Shown here: positions 1-8,826 of the stretch, in pieces | How positions within the stretch are numbered: the first letter of the stretch is position 1 | Layout of the letters: every line of letters starts with the position of its first letter | Assembly (NCBI RefSeq): GCF_003315075.1 | Contig: NZ_QNRJ01000007.1 | Location: forward strand, 124,001 to 188,000 | Reading direction: 5' to 3' | DNA length: 64,000 nucleotides | Origin: Rossellomorea aquimaris | GTDB lineage: Bacteria > Bacillota > Bacilli > Bacillales > Bacillaceae_B | Notes under the pieces: model-generated | Database searches by the model: none | What the model saw: the letters and a program-made list of their open reading frames with translations, nothing else | What the model was told of the DNA's origin: nothing | Position numbers and translations under genes: made by a program

Positions 1-170
1 ACAACCATGGCCGAGAAACAATAAATTTGATCTTCCACTTCCTCCGACAATGCTGCTACATGATATTTAATATCCACGATTTTTTTATCTTCCAGTTTAC
101 TGAGAAAATGATTCATATCTTTCTCTAAATCTTTCTCATGCTCATAATCGAAGACTTTTACTTGAATCAT
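1..170 (-). CDS. cse60: Cse60-family sporulation protein (partial, C-terminus beyond window)
   Basis: The minus strand reads from an ATG at 170 to the window edge without a stop, giving 56 codons that begin MIQVKVFDYEHEKDLEKDMN and continue with a VDIKYHVAALSEEVEDQIYC stretch. This matches my memory of the short Cse60 protein of Bacillus, a small acidic protein made during sporulation whose biochemical role is not known. Cse60 is only about 60 residues long, so only a few C-terminal codons should be missing. A strong GGGAGGGAGCT ribosome binding site lies just upstream of the ATG. No promoter was assigned. Identification rests on sequence memory and the typical D/E/K-rich composition, not on a search. 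Confidence 0.75.
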   Translation of the reverse strand, partial: MIQVKVFDYEHEKDLEKDMNHFLSKLEDKKIVDIKYHVAALSEEVEDQIYCFSAMV

Positions 171-284
171 AGAGCTCCCTCCCCATTGTTGATTGATATT
201 ATTATCGTCAGAATATTTAGTTTTCAAACAATTGGTGGGGGATTTTTTTATTGAGGATGGGGTTGTGATAGGAGGGGTTTTAGG

Positions 285-384
285 ATTTCGCCGTTATAAT
301 TTGAATTTCGCCGTTATATCCTGTATTTCGCCGTTAAATTTAATATTTCGCCGTTAAAATGAAAATTTCGCCGTTAAATCAGAT
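285..384. repeat. Tract A: five 12-bp cores at exact 20-bp spacing
   Basis: The core ATTTCGCCGTTA occurs without change at 285, 305, 325, 345 and 365. The 8 bp between cores differ every time. The period of 20 is not a multiple of three and no reading frame persists, so this is not coding. It lies between the 5' end of cse60 and the 3' terminator of ytwF. Nothing else was recognised in 171-438. Confidence 0.85.
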
Positions 385-438
385 TACCGGAGTATTTTCA
401 CACTGCCAGCCACACTTAAATACATCAAGAAAAGAAAA

Positions 439-472
439 AAGCACACCCTTTTCAAAAAAAGGATGTGCTTCC
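439..472 (-). terminator. Rho-independent terminator of ytwF
   Basis: On the minus strand the arms AAGCACATCC and GGGTGTGCTT (one mismatch) enclose an A/T loop and are followed by a run of T, directly after the ytwF stop codon. Confidence 0.75.
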
Positions 473-482
473 TCCCAGAAAA

Positions 483-797
483 TTATTTCTTCTCAGCTGT
501 CTCCCCAGCCCAGTTCATCATGCCGCCTTCCATGTTCACCACTTTGTATCCTTGTTCCTGCATGTAATGAGCGACATTTCCGCTGCGGTTTCCTGAACGG
601 CAGATAAAGATGTACTCTTTATCTTTATCAAATTGATCAAGTGACTCAGGAATCTCACCCATTTTGATATGCTTTGCTCCAGGAATCACTCCCTCTGCCA
701 CTTCTTCATCTTCACGAACATCCACCAAAAGCAGATCTTCACCATTTTTCAACTTTTGCTCCAACTCATCAGTCGTAATCGTTTTAATTGTATCCAA
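483..797 (-). CDS. ytwF: Rhodanese-domain protein YtwF
   Basis: Single rhodanese-like domain of about 104 residues. The motif LLVDVREDEEVAEG is followed by the active-site loop CRSGNR, whose cysteine would carry the persulfide in sulfur transfer. The C-terminal GGMMNWAG is typical of the single-domain family. It is probably cytoplasmic, with a role in sulfur trafficking; the physiological acceptor is unknown. Two starts are possible. An in-frame ATG at 824 adds nine residues but has its AAGGA touching the start codon. The TTG at 797 has AAAGGAAG nine bases upstream and gives the usual YtwF N-terminus, so it was preferred. It is transcribed alone and ends at the hairpin at 439-472. In B. subtilis ytwF also lies near leuS. 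Confidence 0.85.
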   Translation of the reverse strand: MDTIKTITTDELEQKLKNGEDLLLVDVREDEEVAEGVIPGAKHIKMGEIPESLDQFDKDKEYIFICRSGNRSGNVAHYMQEQGYKVVNMEGGMMNWAGETAEKK

Positions 798-907
798 TCT
801 TCTCAACTTCCTTTCATCATTCATTCCTTATTCATAATTCATTCATCACAATTATACCAAAGCCCGTCTCCCAAACAAAAAAATCAGATTGAAAGAGGGT
901 TGAAAGA

Positions 908-1073
908 GGGACGGACCTCAATGGAATGCTGATTTAAAGCGATTTCCGATTAAAATCCGACCGATATAGGAGGTCTATCCCTCCAAATAGAAAGTGGGAC
1001 GGACCTTGGTGAAATACAGAATCCCCAATTGATAGTATTTCCTAACAATCAGATGCATTTCAAGGTCCGTCCC
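908..1073. repeat. GGGACGGACC repeat family: one orphan copy and one long-loop inverted pair
   Basis: GGGACGGACC is at 908-917 and 996-1005, and its reverse complement GGTCCGTCCC is at 1064-1073. The last two extend to GGGACGGACCTTGgtGAAAT and its complement, so the transcript downstream of leuS could fold into a long-loop hairpin. The same decamer forms the stems of terminators at 12579, 16401 and 22674. The hairpin may end leuS transcription, but the T-run after it is weak. Confidence 0.6.
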
Positions 1074-1093
1074 TCAACACACTCAACACAATA

Positions 1094-3508
1094 TTAGTTA
1101 GCTACGATGTTCACTAGTTTGCCAGGTACGGCGATGACTTTGCGGATGGTTTTTCCGTCGATTTGTGTTTTGATTTCATCGTTTTCCATGGCGGTTTTTT
1201 CTAGATCCTCTTTGTTCATATCGCGAGGGATCATGACTTTGGCTTTCACTTTTCCGTTCACTTGAAGGACGATTTCGACTTCGTTGTCGACAAGCTTCGA
1301 TTCATCGAATGTCGGCCATGCTTCGTAGGAAAGCGTTCCTTCGTGACCAAGCTTACTCCAAAGTTCTTCTGTCATATGCGGAGCGATCGGTGCCAGCATC
1401 TTAATGAAACCTTCCACATAATTTTTAGGAAGTGTGTCAGCTTTGTACGCATCATTGATGAATACCATCAGTTGAGAAATTCCTGTGTTGAAACGAAGGC
1501 CCTCGTAGTCTTCCGTCACTTTCTTAACGGTTTGGTTATACGTTTTGTCCAGGTCACTGTTCGGTGCATCTGTCACCTTAGAGGATAGTGTACCATCCTC
1601 CTCGACAAGGAGGCGCCATACACGATCAAGGAAGCGACGGGCTCCGTCCAGGCCGTTTGTGCTCCATGCAATTGACGCTTCCAGTGGCCCCATGAACATT
1701 TCATATAGACGAAGGGTATCTGCTCCGTGAGATTCTACCACCTCATCCGGATTCACAACATTCCCTTTTGATTTACTCATTTTTTCATTGTTTTCCCCGA
1801 GGATCATTCCTTGGTTGAACAGCTTTTGGAATGGCTCTTTCGTTGGAACTACGCCGATATCATAAAGGAACTTATGCCAAAAACGGGCATATAGCAAGTG
1901 AAGGACCGCATGCTCGGCTCCTCCGATATACGTATCCACCGGCAGCCAATTTTCCATTTTCTTCGCATCAGCAATAGCATCTTCGTTATGTGGATCGATA
2001 TAACGAATGTAGTACCAGCAGCTTCCTGCCCATTGTGGCATTGTGTTTGTTTCACGGCGGCCTTTTTTACCTGTTTCAGGGTCTTCAACATTCACCCATT
2101 CACTGATGTTCGCAAGTGGAGATTCACCTGTACCAGACGGTTTGATCTCAGTTGTCTTTGGAAGTACAAGAGGAAGCTCGTTTTCCGGAACGGTCGTTGT
2201 TGTACCGTCTTCCCAATGGATGACTGGAATCGGCTCGCCCCAGTAACGCTGACGGCTGAATAACCAGTCACGCAGACGGTACGTTACTTTCTTCGTTCCG
2301 ATATTCTTATCTTCCAACCATGAAATGGCTTTCGAAATCGCTTCTTCCTTCTGCAGTCCATCAAGGAAACCGGAATTCACATGCTCCCCGTCACCTGTAT
2401 AAGCTTCTTTCTCAACGTTGCCTCCAGCGACCACTTCCACGATTGGAAGATCGAATTCTTTGGCAAACTCATAATCTCTCTCGTCATGAGCAGGAACAGC
2501 CATGATGGCACCAGAACCGTAGCTCATTAGAACGTAATCGGCAATCCAGATCGGGATTTTGCTTCCGTTAGCCGGATTGACCGCATAGGCTCCTGTGAAT
2601 ACACCCGTTTTTTCTTTTGCAAGATCTGTACGTTCAAGATCACTTTTTGACTTGATCTTATCGATATACTCATTCACTTTCGAGCGTTGTTCCTCAGTTG
2701 TGATTTTCTCGACGAACGGATGCTCAGGAGCAAGAACTGCATACGTTGCACCAAAGATCGTATCAGGACGGGTCGTGAAGACATCGAATGATTTGTCATG
2801 ACCATCGATCACAAATTTCACTTCTGCTCCTTCAGAGCGTCCGATCCAGTTGCGTTGCATGTCTTTAATGCTTTCAGGCCAGTCTACATCTTCAAGGTCC
2901 TCAACAAGACGGTCGGCATAAGCGGTGATCTTCAGCATCCACTGCTTCATCGGACGGCGCTCTACTGGATGCCCTCCACGTTCGCTCTTCCCATCGATGA
3001 CTTCTTCATTGGCAAGGACCGTCCCCAGTGCCGGACACCAATTCACGGCAACCTCATCCACATAAGCCAAGCCTTTTTCATAAAGTTTGGTGAAGATCCA
3101 TTGTGTCCATTTGTAGTAGCCTGGATCTGTTGTATTGACTTCGCGGTCCCAATCATAAGAAAACCCCAGTGATTTAATTTGACGGCGGAAGGTATTAATG
3201 TTCATCTCTGTGAATTCTGCCGGGTCATTCCCTGTATCAAGGGCATATTGCTCAGCCGGTAAACCGAATGCATCCCACCCCATCGGATGAAGGACATTAT
3301 ACCCTTGCATGCGCTTCATGCGGGAAAGGATGTCCGTTGCCGTAAACCCTTCCGGATGTCCTACGTGAAGGCCTGCGCCTGATGGATACGGGAACATATC
3401 CAGTGCGTAGAAATTGGATTTCCCTTCGTCTTCCGTCACCTTGAACGTTTTATTTTCTTCCCAATACTGCTGCCATTTTGTCTCAACACTTCTATGATCA
3501 AAACTCAT
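1094..3508 (-). CDS. leuS: Leucyl-tRNA synthetase
   Basis: Class I aminoacyl-tRNA synthetase of 804 residues, the normal length for Bacillus LeuRS. It charges tRNA-Leu with leucine in the cytoplasm. The HIGH signature appears as HVGH at residues 48-51 after FPYPSGAGL, and KMSKS is near residue 576 ([12 protein letters not shown]). The CP1 editing domain lies between them and includes the region around [15 protein letters not shown]. The C-terminal anticodon-binding and leucine-specific regions follow. The ATG at 3508 is preceded by AGGAGGATCTCAAT. Expression should depend on the T-box leader at 3574-3830, which reads uncharged tRNA-Leu. It is a single-gene transcription unit; the region after the stop holds the repeat at 908-1073. 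Confidence 0.98.
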   Translation of the reverse strand: MSFDHRSVETKWQQYWEENKTFKVTEDEGKSNFYALDMFPYPSGAGLHVGHPEGFTATDILSRMKRMQGYNVLHPMGWDAFGLPAEQYALDTGNDPAEFTEMNINTFRRQIKSLGFSYDWDREVNTTDPGYYKWTQWIFTKLYEKGLAYVDEVAVNWCPALGTVLANEEVIDGKSERGGHPVERRPMKQWMLKITAYADRLVEDLEDVDWPESIKDMQRNWIGRSEGAEVKFVIDGHDKSFDVFTTRPDTIFGATYAVLAPEHPFVEKITTEEQRSKVNEYIDKIKSKSDLERTDLAKEKTGVFTGAYAVNPANGSKIPIWIADYVLMSYGSGAIMAVPAHDERDYEFAKEFDLPIVEVVAGGNVEKEAYTGDGEHVNSGFLDGLQKEEAISKAISWLEDKNIGTKKVTYRLRDWLFSRQRYWGEPIPVIHWEDGTTTTVPENELPLVLPKTTEIKPSGTGESPLANISEWVNVEDPETGKKGRRETNTMPQWAGSCWYYIRYIDPHNEDAIADAKKMENWLPVDTYIGGAEHAVLHLLYARFWHKFLYDIGVVPTKEPFQKLFNQGMILGENNEKMSKSKGNVVNPDEVVESHGADTLRLYEMFMGPLEASIAWSTNGLDGARRFLDRVWRLLVEEDGTLSSKVTDAPNSDLDKTYNQTVKKVTEDYEGLRFNTGISQLMVFINDAYKADTLPKNYVEGFIKMLAPIAPHMTEELWSKLGHEGTLSYEAWPTFDESKLVDNEVEIVLQVNGKVKAKVMIPRDMNKEDLEKTAMENDEIKTQIDGKTIRKVIAVPGKLVNIVAN

Positions 3509-3573
3509 ATTGAGATCCTCCTTTAATTGTCATTCGAAAGGCAGGTGCCTTCCTTTTTTTTAAAAAAATAAAA

Positions 3574-3830
3574 AAACTCTCATCCCAAATAAATATTTGG
3601 GACGAGAGTTTGTATTAACATTCTCCCGCGGTACCACCCACATTAGTGTACGCGCACTCAGCTTCATTCATCCTTAACGCGGAAAACGGCAAGTCTTACT
3701 GATGTTCACACTTGCAACTCAGCAGGCGAGTTCATGATGCTTCTGGTTGACTTTCACCACCCGTCAACTCTCTACGACAGAAATCCATCATTACTACTCC
3801 TGATCAACGTTTCGATATAGGTAAACAATA
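3574..3830 (-). promoter_or_regulatory. T-box leader of leuS (tRNA-Leu sensing) with terminator
   Basis: On the minus strand the conserved T-box GGTGGTACCGCGGG lies at 3625-3638 and is followed by a terminator whose arms AACTCTCGTCCCAAAT and ATTTGGGATGAGAGTT (3574-3612) precede a T-run. Stem I contains the GGGTGGTGAAAGTC-like block. A CTC (leucine) triplet at 3728-3730, in GAACTC, is the likely specifier. Uncharged tRNA-Leu would pair with the T-box bulge and stabilise the antiterminator, allowing leuS transcription. Confidence 0.93.
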
Positions 3831-3842
3831 TATGTATTCACT

Positions 3843-3871
3843 ATTTTAGTGAAAAATATACAGAAGCGCAA
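3843..3871 (-). promoter_or_regulatory. Possible SigA promoter of leuS
   Basis: On the minus strand TTGCGC and TAAAAT are separated by 17 bp, just upstream of the T-box leader. The -10 is good and the -35 is weak. The position fits the leader 5' end. Confidence 0.45.
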
Positions 3872-3968
3872 GCCTATTGTTGGTTTGCGGATGAGATTAT
3901 TGCCATTTTATTAAATTCTATGAGATTACAGGTGACACTCACGAGTAATTTTGTCCTCTTTGATGAAA

Positions 3969-4090
3969 AATCCATCTGTTTCAATCAAAAATCCGGCCGT
4001 TATCGAGAAAAATCCAGCCGTTTTGACCAACAATCCGGCCGAAACCGCAGAAAATCCGGCCGTTTTCATTAATTATCCAGCCGATTTACA
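3969..4090. repeat. Tract B: six cores at exact 21-bp spacing
   Basis: Cores of the form AATCCGGCCGTTTT start at 3969, 3990, 4011, 4032, 4053 and 4074 (consensus AATCC-G/A-GCCG; the first copy reads AATCCATCTG). The intervening bases are not conserved. The tract lies between the leuS promoter region and the 3' terminator of bdhA. The 21-bp period preserves a frame, but a stop codon falls inside the tract and no ribosome binding site precedes it. Confidence 0.85.
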
Positions 4091-4149
4091 TTTTACACCA
4101 AATACAGACTCACCATAAATTGCCGCCATTTCAACTTCACCCAATAAAA

Positions 4150-4175
4150 GAAACGACCTCCTAAAAGGTCGTTTC
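4150..4175 (-). terminator. Terminator of the gntP-bdhA operon
   Basis: GAAACGACCT and AGGTCGTTTC form a 10-bp stem after the bdhA stop, followed on the minus strand by TTTTATTGG. Confidence 0.8.
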
Positions 4176-4187
4176 TCCTCCTCCTGG

Positions 4188-4964
4188 CTACTGAACCGTA
4201 TACCCGCCGTCCAGCACGACTGCCTGCCCGGTAATTCCCTTGGCTGCGTCGCTGCATAGGAACAGGGTATAGAATGCAATTTCTTTGACATCCAGTAATC
4301 TTCTCTGCGGTACGAGAGGATAGATGACTTCTTCTATCACTCTTTCAAACGGTATATTGCGCGTTTTGGCAAGGTCCCCCAGCTGATTGCGAACCAGGGG
4401 GGTGTCCACGTAGCCCGGACAAACCGCATTCACGGTAATTCCATGCTGTGCCGCTTCCAATGCCGCTACCTTTGTGAGGCCGATGACTCCGTGTTTGGCA
4501 GAGTTATAGGCGGCTTTGCCGGAAAAACCGACTAAGCCATTAATGGACGCCATGTTGATGATCCGTCCCGACCCCTGCTCCTTCATGTAAGGCAGGGCAT
4601 GCTTGATCGCGACAAATGGAGCGGTCAGCATGACTTTTATGAGAAGTTCAAATTTCTCAGTCGGGAACTCTTCAATATGGGACACATGTTGAAGTCCTGC
4701 ATTATTGATTAATACGTCCAGCTTCCCGTAGTGATCCACCGTTTTAGCGATTGCCTCTTTTAAATCGGATTCCGATGTCACGTCACATCGCAATCCAAGA
4801 ACTTCATATCCTTCTGCCTTAAGGGCCTCTGAGGCTTTTTGAACGGTGTCTTCCTGCAGATCCGTCAGGACGACTTTTGCTCCATTAGCAGCGAATTCTC
4901 TTCCGATTTCATATCCGATCCCTTGCGCTGCCCCTGTTATGAATACAACTTTATTTTCAACCAT
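4188..4964 (-). CDS. bdhA: 3-hydroxybutyrate dehydrogenase (SDR family)
   Basis: Short-chain dehydrogenase of 258 residues, expected to interconvert 3-hydroxybutyrate and acetoacetate with NAD. The Rossmann glycine motif TGAAQGIG is at residues 10-17, NNAG is near 88, and the catalytic tyrosine and lysine are in YNSAK, with a serine in NMASINGLVG. The substrate-loop segment CPGYVDTPLVRNQ and the C-terminal GGYTVQ are typical of bacterial 3-hydroxybutyrate dehydrogenases. The ATG has AGAAAGGAG upstream. It sits 15 bp after a GntP-type permease and is presumably co-transcribed with it from the SigL promoter at 6412-6427. This gene pair next to a SigL activator resembles the bdhA/BdhR arrangement described in the B. 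cereus group. Substrate is inferred from family and context. Confidence 0.9.
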   Translation of the reverse strand: MVENKVVFITGAAQGIGYEIGREFAANGAKVVLTDLQEDTVQKASEALKAEGYEVLGLRCDVTSESDLKEAIAKTVDHYGKLDVLINNAGLQHVSHIEEFPTEKFELLIKVMLTAPFVAIKHALPYMKEQGSGRIINMASINGLVGFSGKAAYNSAKHGVIGLTKVAALEAAQHGITVNAVCPGYVDTPLVRNQLGDLAKTRNIPFERVIEEVIYPLVPQRRLLDVKEIAFYTLFLCSDAAKGITGQAVVLDGGYTVQ

Positions 4965-4979
4965 GATGATACTCCTTTC

Positions 4980-6302
4980 TTAGATCCCTACGCCAAATGA
5001 GAATAAAAGAATCGCTAATGCTAAACCGATAAGTGGGACAATGACGGTTACTGCACCTACCGCGCCATACGCTTCTCCATGTGATTCATTACAGATCGAG
5101 CGGATTGTCGTCACGACATATCCATTGTGCGGCAATGAGTCCAGTGCTCCTGAAGATATCGCGACTACCCGGTGAAGGGCTTCAGGATTCACACCCATAT
5201 CAACATAGTGAGGAGCGAGGATCGGCAATGCGATCGCTTGACCACCGGAAGCTGAACCGGTCATCCCTGCTATCACACTGACGGCGATGGCCCCACCGAT
5301 CAATGGGGATCCAGGAATATTCGTCATGACATCAACGGCTGTACTGAAGGCTGGAACGGCTTTGGCCACTCCTCCGAATCCAACGACGGCTGCTGTGTTA
5401 CCGATGGCGATCAATGCTCCAACCGTACCTTCGGAAACCGCGCCCCAGAAGCCTTTAAAATATTTGCGATTCAACACATAAGCCGAAATCACACCACCTA
5501 ATAAGGCAATGATAAGAGCGGATTGTTTTAAAGAATCGTGGAAAGTGAAAGCCAGGATAAGGACGACTAATAATGGCACCAATCCCATGAACGGATTAGG
5601 TAAAGGTCTTCCTTCATCAATGACCGGATCTTCTTCACGTGAATGAAACTTCTCTCCTTTATTGACTGCTTTGGTGATCATACGTTTTAACCACCAGTAG
5701 CCAAACACCGCCATAAACACGGCAACGATCAAGCTGACTTCCCAGCCGGCATAGGGTGTCGTCCCCAGATATTCAATCGGGATCCAGTTTTGGATCTCAG
5801 GAGAACCTGCAGAAGTCATCGTGAATGTGACCGATCCGAATGCTAATGCCGCAGGAATGAAACGGCGTGGCAGATCCGCTTGTTTAAATAAACTAACGGC
5901 CATAGGATAAACAGAGAATGCCACTACAAAGAGACTGACTCCCCCGTATGTTAAGACCGCACAGGCAAGCACAATGGCGAACACGGCATACTTCATCCCC
6001 AGTTTTTCTACTACAAACCGTGAGACACTATCAGCAGCCCCGCTGTCTTCCATCACTTTTCCGAAAACGGCACCCAATAAGAACATCAGATACCAGGCAG
6101 CGACGAAGCTTGTAAAGCCTGACATGTAGTTTGAAACGAGATTCGCTTCCCCTTCTCCCGCTAACTGCGGAAAGAGCGGCATCCCACTCAACACTGCGAC
6201 GAATAAAGCCGATATGGGACCAACAATCAATATGTTCATGCCCCTCATCGTTAAAAAGATTAATAAAATGAGTCCTCCAATAAGACCGATCATGCTTAAC
6301 AT
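4980..6302 (-). CDS. GntP-family permease (probable hydroxybutyrate/organic acid importer)
   Basis: Integral membrane protein of 440 residues composed of about a dozen hydrophobic segments separated by short loops, with a charged cytoplasmic loop near residues 205-230. The C-terminal half carries the conserved GMTGSASGGQAIALPILAPHY and LPHNGYVVT segments of the GntP/YxjC group. Some members import gluconate. In B. subtilis the YxjC member lies with ketone-body genes, so hydroxybutyrate or acetoacetate import is the best guess here. The first ATG (6302) has AAGGGGG eight bases upstream. It is first in a two-gene operon with bdhA. Upstream are a -24/-12 promoter and a perfect cre site, pointing to induction by a SigL activator and repression by CcpA. 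Confidence 0.85.
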   Translation of the reverse strand: MLSMIGLIGGLILLIFLTMRGMNILIVGPISALFVAVLSGMPLFPQLAGEGEANLVSNYMSGFTSFVAAWYLMFLLGAVFGKVMEDSGAADSVSRFVVEKLGMKYAVFAIVLACAVLTYGGVSLFVVAFSVYPMAVSLFKQADLPRRFIPAALAFGSVTFTMTSAGSPEIQNWIPIEYLGTTPYAGWEVSLIVAVFMAVFGYWWLKRMITKAVNKGEKFHSREEDPVIDEGRPLPNPFMGLVPLLVVLILAFTFHDSLKQSALIIALLGGVISAYVLNRKYFKGFWGAVSEGTVGALIAIGNTAAVVGFGGVAKAVPAFSTAVDVMTNIPGSPLIGGAIAVSVIAGMTGSASGGQAIALPILAPHYVDMGVNPEALHRVVAISSGALDSLPHNGYVVTTIRSICNESHGEAYGAVGAVTVIVPLIGLALAILLFSFGVGI

Positions 6303-6343
6303 GATATTTCCCCCTTTGTTCTCTAAAGATGATCAACACAAAA

Positions 6344-6357
6344 TGAAATCGTTTACA
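6344..6357. promoter_or_regulatory. cre site (CcpA) in the gntP-bdhA leader
   Basis: TGAAATCGTTTACA fits the catabolite-responsive consensus TGWNANCGNTNWCA at all 14 positions. It lies between the SigL promoter and the gntP start, where CcpA binding would block elongation when preferred sugars are present. Confidence 0.75.
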
Positions 6358-6411
6358 TTTTTATCTAACCTTCTTCTCTCCTTTCCATAAAATACTTTCA
6401 AATAGAATACA

Positions 6412-6427
6412 TGCAATAATTGTGCCA
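6412..6427 (-). promoter_or_regulatory. SigL (sigma-54) -24/-12 promoter of gntP-bdhA
   Basis: On the minus strand TGGCAC-N5-TTGCA matches the sigma-54 consensus exactly, about 110 bp upstream of gntP. The only gene for a sigma-54 activator in the window is immediately upstream at 6600-7961. Confidence 0.9.
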
Positions 6428-6480
6428 ACTTTCAGATTACTAATCAATCACCCCTTTTCTCATTCATAAAATATAAGAAT

Positions 6481-6494
6481 TCCAGAATTCTGGA
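6481..6494. promoter_or_regulatory. Candidate upstream activator site (14-bp palindrome)
   Basis: TCCAGAATTCTGGA is a perfect palindrome about 55 bp upstream of the -24 element, a suitable place for an activator-binding site. Each arm of the neighbouring hairpin at 6546-6585 carries the related TCCGGAAATATGGA. Inference only. Confidence 0.5.
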
Positions 6495-6545
6495 CAAATC
6501 CATCGTTTTAGTCACGAAATGTACATATTTTCACTAAAAATAAAA

Positions 6546-6585
6546 CAGTCCGGAAATATGGACTAATTTCCATATTTCCGGACTG
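6546..6585 (-). terminator. Terminator of the sigma-54 activator gene
   Basis: A 17-bp perfect stem, CAGTCCGGAAATATGGA and its complement, with a short loop follows the stop codon and runs into TTTTATTTTTAG on the minus strand. Each arm resembles the palindrome at 6481-6494, so it may also bind the activator. Confidence 0.8.
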
Positions 6586-6599
6586 CCGGCACACCCCCA

Positions 6600-7961
6600 T
6601 CATAGAAGCTGATATTTATTTAATTTCTCATACAAGCTTGATTTACTTATCCCCAGTGTCTCTGCAACCTTTCGTTTATCGTGCTGATGCGTTTGCAGGC
6701 TTTGAGTCAACACGGATTTCTCCGTTTCTTCGAGGATTTCTTTTAAAGTTTTAGAGCCGACATCATAAAGGTTTCCAACCTTCATATAAGAAGGCAGTGA
6801 CTGAAGAGAGATCCAGCTTTCATTAGACAAATAGGTGGAAGCGTTTATGACATTTTCTAATTCACGCAGATTCCCGGGCCAGCTATAGGAACGAAAAATC
6901 TGGATCACTTCGTTTTCAAATCCCTGGATCCGTTTTCCCGATGATTTTGTGGATTTTCCCAAGAAAAAGGCAGCCAAATTCTCGATATCTTCCTTCCGCT
7001 CACGGAGAGGGGGAATTTGAAAGGGGACTACATTAATACGATAGTACAGGTCGCTTCGAAATCGTTTTTCTTCCATCATTTTTTCAAGGGGTCGGTTCGT
7101 TGCGGCGATGATGCGGACATCCACATGCTGAATCCTTGTAGAACCGACGGCCTCGACCTCCCCTTCCTGTAAAGCCCTGAGAAGCTTCGCCTGCATGTTG
7201 AGAGGCATGTCCCCGATTTCATCAAGGAATAGTGTCCCCTTATGAGCCAACTGAAACTTCCCTTTTTTACCACCCTTTTTCGCTCCTGTAAAAGCTCCTT
7301 CTTCGTAACCGAATAGCTCTGATTCCAGTAGCTGCTCCGGGATCGCCGCGCAGTTCACTTTAATAAATGGCTGTCCGCTTCTTTCGCTCAGCTGGTGAAT
7401 ACTATGGGCGAACAGCTCTTTACCCGTTCCACTCTCCCCTCTGATCAGGATCGAAATGTCACTGGGGGCAATCATTTGAGCTTTGTCCTTCAATTCATTC
7501 ATCCCGGGTGATTCACCGATAATATCATTCAGCGTGTATTTCACGCCCGTATTGATATCTTGAATGTAACTTTGAATTTTAGACATCATGTTCTTTACGT
7601 GAGAACTCATTTGCATCCATTCACTCGTGTCCCGGAAGATCACAGATCCAAATGCTCCTATCACCTTACCATCCACTCGAATCGGAATTCGATTGGCGAT
7701 CATATAGTTCCCTTTTATATATTGAAGGTCTGCCACTTCCTCTTTGCCACTATTCGCAACAATATGCATGCGTGTGTTTTCGATGACGTTCGTCACATGT
7801 GAGCCAATCGCTTTATTACGCTCAACCTCCAGAAAGCGACAGTAATTGTCATTTATATAAATAATCGTGCCTTCGTCATCAACGACGACCAACCATTCGA
7901 AAGCGTTCTCAAGAATGATTTCAATCATTTCGACGGATACCTTTTTTAATAAGCTGCTCAT
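6600..7961 (-). CDS. Sigma-54 interaction activator with PAS domain (BdhR-like)
   Basis: Transcription activator of 453 residues. Domains in order: an N-terminal PAS sensor (about residues 10-120, [20 protein letters not shown]), a central AAA+ sigma-54 interaction domain with Walker A GESGTGKE, the [10 protein letters not shown] loop that contacts sigma-54 and Walker [11 protein letters not shown], and a C-terminal Fis-type helix-turn-helix ([19 protein letters not shown]). Start: the frame is open to 8054, but the ATG at 7961 is the one preceded by a strong GAGGAGG, and it begins just before the PAS domain. It precedes the gntP-bdhA operon on the same strand and very likely activates its -24/-12 promoter, like BdhR of the B. 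cereus group. The small ligand sensed by the PAS domain is unknown. Confidence 0.9.
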   Translation of the reverse strand: MSSLLKKVSVEMIEIILENAFEWLVVVDDEGTIIYINDNYCRFLEVERNKAIGSHVTNVIENTRMHIVANSGKEEVADLQYIKGNYMIANRIPIRVDGKVIGAFGSVIFRDTSEWMQMSSHVKNMMSKIQSYIQDINTGVKYTLNDIIGESPGMNELKDKAQMIAPSDISILIRGESGTGKELFAHSIHQLSERSGQPFIKVNCAAIPEQLLESELFGYEEGAFTGAKKGGKKGKFQLAHKGTLFLDEIGDMPLNMQAKLLRALQEGEVEAVGSTRIQHVDVRIIAATNRPLEKMMEEKRFRSDLYYRINVVPFQIPPLRERKEDIENLAAFFLGKSTKSSGKRIQGFENEVIQIFRSYSWPGNLRELENVINASTYLSNESWISLQSLPSYMKVGNLYDVGSKTLKEILEETEKSVLTQSLQTHQHDKRKVAETLGISKSSLYEKLNKYQLL

Positions 7962-8037
7962 TTCCGTTGCCTCCTCTGTTTTTGAAAGAGAACATATACA
8001 TCTATAGTAGCACATACACTCACCTTCGTTGCGGAAA

Positions 8038-8051
8038 TGAAAGCGGTTTGC
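8038..8051. promoter_or_regulatory. Possible degenerate cre site upstream of the activator gene
   Basis: TGAAAGCGGTTTGC matches 12 of 14 positions of the cre consensus, missing the final CA. It lies between the activator gene and the cupin gene. Weak evidence. Confidence 0.3.
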
Positions 8052-8135
8052 CAATCTTTCAATTACTAGTGGAGAATCGGTTTAAATTATACGGAATTAG
8101 GGAAACTTCTTAACAATGAATGGAGGAATGAAAGG

Positions 8136-8645
8136 ATGAAAATCGCAGAACTGAAGATATTTTATTTCGAAGACGATGGAATCATCCCGAACAACCCGGA
8201 CCTGCCCGTAATCATTTACCGGAATGCACTTGATCATCCTCATGACGCTGAAAAGCTCTTCAACAGAAATCAGTGGCTCAATAGTTGGACAAATGGCATA
8301 TATGATTATCACCATTACCATAGTAATGCACATGAAGCATTAGGGGTTATGGAAGGTGAGGCAACGGTTCAATTAGGCGGCGAAATGGGCGAGGAAGTGA
8401 CGATTCATAAAGGTGATGTGATCATCCTCCCAGCCGGGACAGGACATAAGAAATTATCTGCAAGTCCCGACTTTAAAGTCGCAGGTGCCTATCCGAACGG
8501 GGATGATTATAATTTAAAAAAAGGTTCATTACGAGAACGCCCAAGTGTTTTAATTGAAATTAAGAACGTTCCGCGTCCATCATTGGACCCTGTGTTTGGA
8601 AATACGGGTCCACTCATAAAATATTGGCTCAAGAAAAAGGTTTAA
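8136..8645 (+). CDS. yjlB: Cupin-domain protein YjlB
   Basis: Single-domain cupin of 169 residues. Cupin motif 1 is visible as YDYHHYHSNAHEALGVMEGE, with histidines suited to metal binding, and motif 2 as GDVIILPAGTGHKKL. This resembles B. subtilis YjlB, an uncharacterised small cupin. No substrate can be assigned. The ATG is preceded by GGAGG nine bases upstream. It is transcribed alone, divergently from the sigma-54 activator. About 180 bp of AT-rich sequence follows the stop, before the RNA gene promoter at 8792, with no obvious hairpin terminator. Confidence 0.85.
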   Translation: MKIAELKIFYFEDDGIIPNNPDLPVIIYRNALDHPHDAEKLFNRNQWLNSWTNGIYDYHHYHSNAHEALGVMEGEATVQLGGEMGEEVTIHKGDVIILPAGTGHKKLSASPDFKVAGAYPNGDDYNLKKGSLRERPSVLIEIKNVPRPSLDPVFGNTGPLIKYWLKKKV

Positions 8646-8791
8646 CTTAAAAGTTCTGCGTTCAAAGGTTGCGTTTTTATTCGATTTTTCCCATTCCTAT
8701 TTTTCTATAGTAATGCTTCTTAGAAACGACTATAAATATTTCTAACACTTCCTATAATCTAACTGATTAGATTATTTTTTGTAAAATAGTC

Positions 8792-8820
8792 TTGTTTTCT
8801 TATAAGTCCTATGCTATTCT
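8792..8820 (+). promoter_or_regulatory. SigA promoter of a small RNA gene
   Basis: TTGTTT and TATTCT are separated by exactly 17 bp. Transcription would start near 8827, with no protein gene downstream on this strand, only the structured segment and terminator at 8827-8950. Confidence 0.65.
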
Positions 8821-8826
8821 ATTATA

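Noticed and set aside
285..384. Short regular repeats that could suggest a CRISPR array
   Set aside because: The repeated core is only 12 bp, the spacing is 20 bp, spacers are about 8 bp, and no cas genes are present. The same holds for tracts B, C and E.
359..607. Plus-strand frame starting in tract A
   Set aside because: It begins within the repeats and runs antisense through ytwF.
8038..8051. A strong cre site upstream of the sigma-54 activator
   Set aside because: Two of the 14 consensus positions fail, including the final CA, so it is listed only as a low-confidence site.
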